DNA of 64,000 nucleotides from CAWHPS01 sp963831235 (GTDB lineage: Bacteria > Fibrobacterota > OXYB2-FULL-49-7 > JAEUSG01), in the NCBI GenBank assembly GCA_963831235.1, contig CAWHPS010000038.1, positions 49,717 to 113,716 of the forward strand, given 5' to 3'. Of the stretch, positions 59,664 through 64,000 are shown piece by piece. The translations under genes were made by a program, and so were the position numbers. Each line of letters opens with the position of its first letter. Within the stretch, counting starts at the first letter, position 1. Under the pieces are notes generated by a model. It saw nothing but the letters and a program-made list of their open reading frames with translations. It had not been told where the DNA came from and ran no database searches.

Positions 59664-62600
59664 ATGCTTTTAAAACAGCTTAAAGTCTTTGGTTTCAAGT
59701 CTTTTGCGGATCAACATACAATTAACTTTAATTCAGGCCTCACGGCAATTGTAGGCCCCAATGGGTGCGGTAAGTCAAATATCATTGACGCTATCCGTTG
59801 GGTTTTGGGCGAACAAAGGCCTAAAATATTAAGATCCGAAAGAATGGAAGATGTAGTCTTCAGCGGTACCATGAAAAGAAAGCCGCTAAATTTCTGTGAG
59901 GCGACCCTTACAATAGAAAACAATGATCATACTCTCCCTGTTGAATATGATACCGTGGCAGTCACCCGGCGTATGTTCCGGACCGGTGAGAGCGAATATA
60001 TGATCAATAAAAAGCTCGTGCGCCTTAAGGATATTCATTCCCTGTTTTATGATACCGGTATGGGGATAGGCTCATACTCCCTTATGGAACAGAAAATGAT
60101 AGACCGTATCTTAAGCGAAAAAGACGAAGAGCGGCGCATAATGTTCGAAGAAGCTGCAGGCATAAGCAAATACAGGAACCAGCGAAAGGAAGCGCTGAAG
60201 AACCTGCTTAAAAGCAGCGAAGACCTCCAGCGCATAGCCGATATCGTGACAGAAAAAGATCGCACGGTTAAAATGCTTGCCCGCCACGTTGTAAAGGCCC
60301 AAAAATTCCGTGAATATAAGGACGAACTGACACATCTTGAAGTGGCATTCTGCGGAAGGATTTTCCGTGAACTTTCAAATCAGATTAAGGAAGCAAGCCA
60401 CACGCACGCAACCCTTCGGGGAGAAAAGGAAAAACTGGACGCCGAGCATTCAACCCTTCTTACTATAATAGAAGAGAAGGAGCTTGTCGCTTCCAAAAAA
60501 GAAGAACGTCTGATTGAAAGCGGCAAGGAAGTGGAGGTTCTTACCGAGGAAATACATAAGTTTGAAAAATCAGTGTTATCTTTAAAAGAGAAAATAGAAG
60601 GCGCGTACCTTGCCATAAAACAGATTGATGTGTATCAGAACAAATTGAACGAGACCATTGGCAAATCAAAAGAAGATTATTCCACAATTGAGCGGGAGTT
60701 AAGAGAACTCGATACCAAAGTTAAGGATGCTGAGGCTTTTTATCTTAGCGCAAGGCGTGACTTTGATCAATTTGAAGTTGAAGTTGCTGAAAAACGGCTG
60801 GAGCTTAACAGCGCTCACCAGGCCAAGATAAGCCTCATGGAAGAGGAGAGCGAACACAGGTCCAAACTCGAGAAAATACGATCCATTGCTGACAATCTTC
60901 AGGAGAACCGGCAGAATATAGAACGAATCAATGCTGAAGAAAAGGCCAGGCTCGAATCCTGCAATGAACGAATTCTTGTGTGCCGCGATGTTCTTAAGAA
61001 TGCTGATGAAGAGCACTCCAACCTGTCTGTTTCGCGGGATTCGCTTGTTGCAAAGATTGAAGGCGAAGAGAACCGTTTCCGCGCAATACTGGAACAGGAG
61101 AAAAACCTCGAAGCCCTTCTTATTTCAGACGAGAAGAAGCTCGAATTTTTTGAAGAGATGAATAAAAACCACGAAGGTTACAAGGACGCGGTAAGATCGG
61201 TCATTGAAAAAGGCCTTCCTGGTGTGCGGGGTATTGTTGCTGATATCCTTGATGTTCAGGCAGAATATGTTGTTCCTGTTGAATCAGCCCTCGGTTCCCG
61301 TGTGCAGTATATCCTGACCGACACCGAAGATACCGCGCGCGCAGCCATTGCCTTTCTACAGGAAGGCAAGCTCGGCAAGGCGAGCTTTGCCGTGGAATCT
61401 CTTATCCAGGGCAGAGAGAGGCCGTCAAGTCTTGATACAGTGGAAAGTCTTCCCGGTGTCGTGGGTTGGGCCGGTAAATTTGTAAACTGCCGCGAGGGGT
61501 TTGCAACCCTGGTGTCGCACCTTCTTGGCGATGTGCTTATAATAGAAGATCAGTCCGTGGTTCCTCAGATTCGCGCGTTATGCGGGGATTATACCATCCA
61601 TTGCGTTACCCGTAACGGAGACACTTATACAACGAACGGTATCATCCGAGGCGGAGAGGTTGTACACGAGGAGCTGGGGCTTTTATCACGTACAAAATTC
61701 ATCGAGACCCTGAGCCGTAATCTTGAAAAATACAGGATCGAGATCGATGCAAAGGAAAAGGAAAAGGCATCCACACTTTCAACCCTTGAAGAGGCAAAAA
61801 AGGCATTGTTCGAGATAGACGAGCGCCTCAATTCCGGCAGACGCACCAGACAGGAACATGAGGGAAACATCCGTCACCTTGATGAGGAAATCATGCGCAT
61901 GCGGTCACGGGAAAATGAGGCCCTTGAACAGCTTAGGCTTATTGATCGCCGCATTGAGGGGCAGCTCGAAGAAGCCAAACTGTGTGAAAGGTCAATGGAA
62001 CAGCTTGATGAACGCAAGGTCGAGAATGAGGGGCAGATGCTTGTCCTGACAGCCGACATCACTGCACTTGAAGAAAAGCGCGGCAGTATAACGGAAAAAC
62101 TCAAGGATGCAGAGCTTCATTTCAATGCCCTCAAGCAGGAATCACAGACATTGAAAAAAGATCACATTAAGGCTGAGACCGCAATAAATGAAGCATACAC
62201 GGCACTTGTTTCCGGACGCGAGGAGAAGAGTAAATACGAAGTCGAGATAGAAAACCATACTCGCGACATAACAAGCCTCGAAGCGCGTAAGGAGGAAAGC
62301 CTTATTCTCCGCCGTGAAAAGGAACAGAACCAGGCCATGCACCGGGAAACCTACTCGGAAGTACGCAAAGACAGCACGGAAATGCGTCACACGGCGCGTG
62401 AAAAAGAGAAGGTTATAACGGAATTGTCAGAAAAGCTGCATGAGAGCGAAATGCAGCTCGAACGCCTTAATGAAAAACGTCGTTCCATGGTCGAACGCCT
62501 TTGGGAAGAATATGAAAAGGACTTAAACTCCCTTTCAGATGAAGAGGTTCAGCTCGAAATGGACGATAATGCGGCGCGTGAGAAAATTGACGTGCTCAAG

Positions 62601-63266
62601 AAACGGCTCAAGACAATAGGCACCAATGTCAATTTAAGCGTGCTCGAAGACTATGAGCAGGAAAAGACATCGCTTGATGATTTGTCCAAGCAGAAAGCTG
62701 ATCTTGAAACAGCAAAGGATTCCCTGGAAAAACTGATACGCAAGCTTGATAAAGAAGCTTCGGATAAATTTGTTGAGACATTCAAGCAGGTCAGGGAGAA
62801 TTTCAGGGAGGTATTTATAACGCTCTTTGAGGGCGGCGAAGCTGACATCCGTCTTGAGGATGATCCTGATCCACTGAATGCAAGGATCGCGGTTTACGCA
62901 AGGCCCAGTGGAAAGAGCATGAAGAACATCACCCTTCTTTCCGGCGGTGAAAGGGCGCTTACAGCCACATCGCTTTTGTTCGGGCTTTATCTTGTCAAGA
63001 GATCGCCCTATTGCATCCTTGACGAGGTTGACGGCCCGCTGGATGACGCCAATATCGGACGATTCATCAACCTCATCCGCCGTTTCTCGGAAAAGACGCA
63101 GTTCCTGGTTATCACCCACAATAAGAAGACCATGGCGGCCTGCGATATTCTCTACGGCGTAACCTTGATTGAGCCCGGAGTATCTCAGACAGTTTCCGTA
63201 AGTCTTGGAACAGACGAAGGCGAAAGAAAGGTTGACGAGCTTATAGGCGCTGTTTCAGCTGTTTGA
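59664..63266 (+). CDS. smc: Chromosome segregation ATPase SMC
   Basis: The 1200-residue condensin core has Walker A GPNGCGKSN (31-39), two long coiled coils (about 170-510 and 680-1030), a hinge between them (about 515-675, with GLPGVRGIVADIL and ESALGSRVQYILTD), and a C-terminal head. The head carries LSGGERALTATSLLF and the Walker B/D-loop LDEVDGPLDDANI. Length is normal. It loads on DNA with ScpAB and helps separate new chromosomes. No scp genes are in the window. Confidence 0.97.
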   Translation: MLLKQLKVFGFKSFADQHTINFNSGLTAIVGPNGCGKSNIIDAIRWVLGEQRPKILRSERMEDVVFSGTMKRKPLNFCEATLTIENNDHTLPVEYDTVAVTRRMFRTGESEYMINKKLVRLKDIHSLFYDTGMGIGSYSLMEQKMIDRILSEKDEERRIMFEEAAGISKYRNQRKEALKNLLKSSEDLQRIADIVTEKDRTVKMLARHVVKAQKFREYKDELTHLEVAFCGRIFRELSNQIKEASHTHATLRGEKEKLDAEHSTLLTIIEEKELVASKKEERLIESGKEVEVLTEEIHKFEKSVLSLKEKIEGAYLAIKQIDVYQNKLNETIGKSKEDYSTIERELRELDTKVKDAEAFYLSARRDFDQFEVEVAEKRLELNSAHQAKISLMEEESEHRSKLEKIRSIADNLQENRQNIERINAEEKARLESCNERILVCRDVLKNADEEHSNLSVSRDSLVAKIEGEENRFRAILEQEKNLEALLISDEKKLEFFEEMNKNHEGYKDAVRSVIEKGLPGVRGIVADILDVQAEYVVPVESALGSRVQYILTDTEDTARAAIAFLQEGKLGKASFAVESLIQGRERPSSLDTVESLPGVVGWAGKFVNCREGFATLVSHLLGDVLIIEDQSVVPQIRALCGDYTIHCVTRNGDTYTTNGIIRGGEVVHEELGLLSRTKFIETLSRNLEKYRIEIDAKEKEKASTLSTLEEAKKALFEIDERLNSGRRTRQEHEGNIRHLDEEIMRMRSRENEALEQLRLIDRRIEGQLEEAKLCERSMEQLDERKVENEGQMLVLTADITALEEKRGSITEKLKDAELHFNALKQESQTLKKDHIKAETAINEAYTALVSGREEKSKYEVEIENHTRDITSLEARKEESLILRREKEQNQAMHRETYSEVRKDSTEMRHTAREKEKVITELSEKLHESEMQLERLNEKRRSMVERLWEEYEKDLNSLSDEEVQLEMDDNAAREKIDVLKKRLKTIGTNVNLSVLEDYEQEKTSLDDLSKQKADLETAKDSLEKLIRKLDKEASDKFVETFKQVRENFREVFITLFEGGEADIRLEDDPDPLNARIAVYARPSGKSMKNITLLSGGERALTATSLLFGLYLVKRSPYCILDEVDGPLDDANIGRFINLIRRFSEKTQFLVITHNKKTMAACDILYGVTLIEPGVSQTVSVSLGTDEGERKVDELIGAVSAV

Positions 63267-63275
63267 ACCGGGATA

Positions 63276-64000
63276 TCAGGCAAACGGTGATGTTTTCTGC
63301 CACTGGGCTTCTTCACGCTGCTTTTCGAAAATAAGGCTTATGATTCTTTCCCGAACGCTGTTTTCAATGTCCGTAAACTGGATATGGTGAAAAAAAGCCT
63401 GGGCGCCGCTTATGGTCTTCTGCTTTATCCGCAATACCCCACCTTTGACACCGTAAAAAGCTTCTCCCATGAAGTTGAAACTCATCATTAAAACATCGCC
63501 TGGATGATAGGCTTCGGAAGCCTGAAGGTTACAGCCGCCTCCGCTTATATCCACTATTGTCCCTGAAAAACGTGAGCCGCCCTTCATTAGTTCCTTGTCA
63601 GATGACTTGACAAATCTGAATTTCGTCTGATTGCGTACCTCAAGCCTGACATAATCGCGAAGCTGCCTGCGATCCATTGACATTGAATGTTCAAGCACAA
63701 GGGATTTTTTTTCAGGCATTTCACGAAGGATTTTCGTTTTAAACGAATACTCCGCATCACCGGGATTGTAAAGCGATACCATGAGGCCCATGGAACCCAT
63801 GCCCTGCCTGAATGCCGGCGTACCTTCATTTAATTCCGGCCGTTTGACTATGAAATCAAGTTCATTAACCAATTGAACAACGCTCCTGTATTTTATCATC
63901 GGGTTTTCAGGAAGATACAGATTCAAATCCTGTCCGGCTGAAAGTTCCCTTGAAGAACAATATTGTGCTCCCGGCCCAACGTGATCGAACCCGAGTTTTT
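63276..64000 (-). CDS. PilZ-domain protein, 5' end beyond the window
   Basis: The reading frame stays open to the window edge, so the 216-codon ORF starting at 63926 is only a part. The C-terminal half is a PilZ domain with RRQLRDYVRL and DISGGGCNL, the two c-di-GMP-binding motifs (R-x3-R and D/N-x-S-x-x-G). The middle has a YcgR-like flap (MVSLYNPGDAEYSFKTKIL). The part at the window edge (FDHVGPGAQYCSSRELSAG) looks like the end of another PilZ-type domain. Expected role: c-di-GMP-dependent control of motility or surface behaviour. It converges with smc. Confidence 0.8.
   Translation of the reverse strand, partial: KLGFDHVGPGAQYCSSRELSAGQDLNLYLPENPMIKYRSVVQLVNELDFIVKRPELNEGTPAFRQGMGSMGLMVSLYNPGDAEYSFKTKILREMPEKKSLVLEHSMSMDRRQLRDYVRLEVRNQTKFRFVKSSDKELMKGGSRFSGTIVDISGGGCNLQASEAYHPGDVLMMSFNFMGEAFYGVKGGVLRIKQKTISGAQAFFHHIQFTDIENSVRERIISLIFEKQREEAQWQKTSPFA

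Noticed and set aside
1..64000. CRISPR arrays, tRNA or rRNA genes
   Set aside because: No regularly spaced direct repeats and no cloverleaf or rRNA sequence noticed on either strand by eye; a covariance-model search would be decisive.

Overview
The window reads like a chromosome piece from a Gram-negative, flagellated bacterium of the Fibrobacterota or a neighbouring lineage. Three things point there. A TIGR02147-family protein is present (a family first described from Fibrobacter succinogenes). Many exported proteins end in type IX (Por) secretion-type C-terminal sorting domains. Outer-membrane genes (BamD, heptosyltransferases, CpoB/YbgF-like lipoprotein) sit beside a flagellar operon. The assignment is an inference from gene content; there is no rRNA or tRNA in the window.

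Layout. 0-2.4 kb: end of a chorismate mutase, an AroA-fold protein that has lost its EPSP-synthase active site, and NAD kinase. 2.4-5.6 kb: two glycosyltransferases (minus) and a TrmA/RlmD-family RNA methyltransferase (plus). 5.8-10.3 kb: accessory singletons (surface-repeat protein, tiny antitoxin-like ORF, zinc-phospholipase-like lipoprotein, PEBP protein, DUF2459 protein, VapB with an eroded VapC). 10.4-14.8 kb: a TIGR02147 regulator followed by a tandemly duplicated cassette of lipoprotein, type IX-sorted protein and small membrane protein, with remnants marking the deletion that joined the copies. 15.0-22.1 kb: flgB-flgC-orf-fliE-fliF-fliG-fliH-fliI-fliJ. 22.1-30.0 kb: a giant type IX-sorted protein, CpoB/YbgF-like lipoprotein, BamD and NadD. 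30.0-34.5 kb: CDF metal transporter, a TonB-like/DUF4159 gene broken by an apparent frameshift, and a PEGA protein. 34.5-42.1 kb: ECF sigma factor, FecR-type anti-sigma factor with TPRs, LamG lipoproteins and a LamG type IX-sorted protein. 42-52 kb: a visibly AT-rich stretch with a methyltransferase, further type IX-sorted proteins, a minus-strand GT9/methyltransferase/B12-radical-SAM trio and MazEF. 52-64 kb: a CBM9-like secreted protein, GT2, Pcm, PIG-L deacetylase, TsaD-Asd, SMC and a PilZ protein running off the end.

The most unusual feature is a family of roughly 122-146 bp palindromic elements at 6923, 35343 and 59301. They have TAACTGTTC...GAACAGTTA ends and a core shared nearly perfectly over tens of kilobases. 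One copy lies in frame inside the anti-sigma factor gene, adding about 49 residues, much as Rickettsia palindromic elements do. Another sits just upstream of tsaD and leaves an open in-frame extension. A second, polypurine/polypyrimidine hairpin family (22214, 54820, 54905) lies inside the signal-peptide region of the giant secreted protein and twice before a glycosyltransferase.
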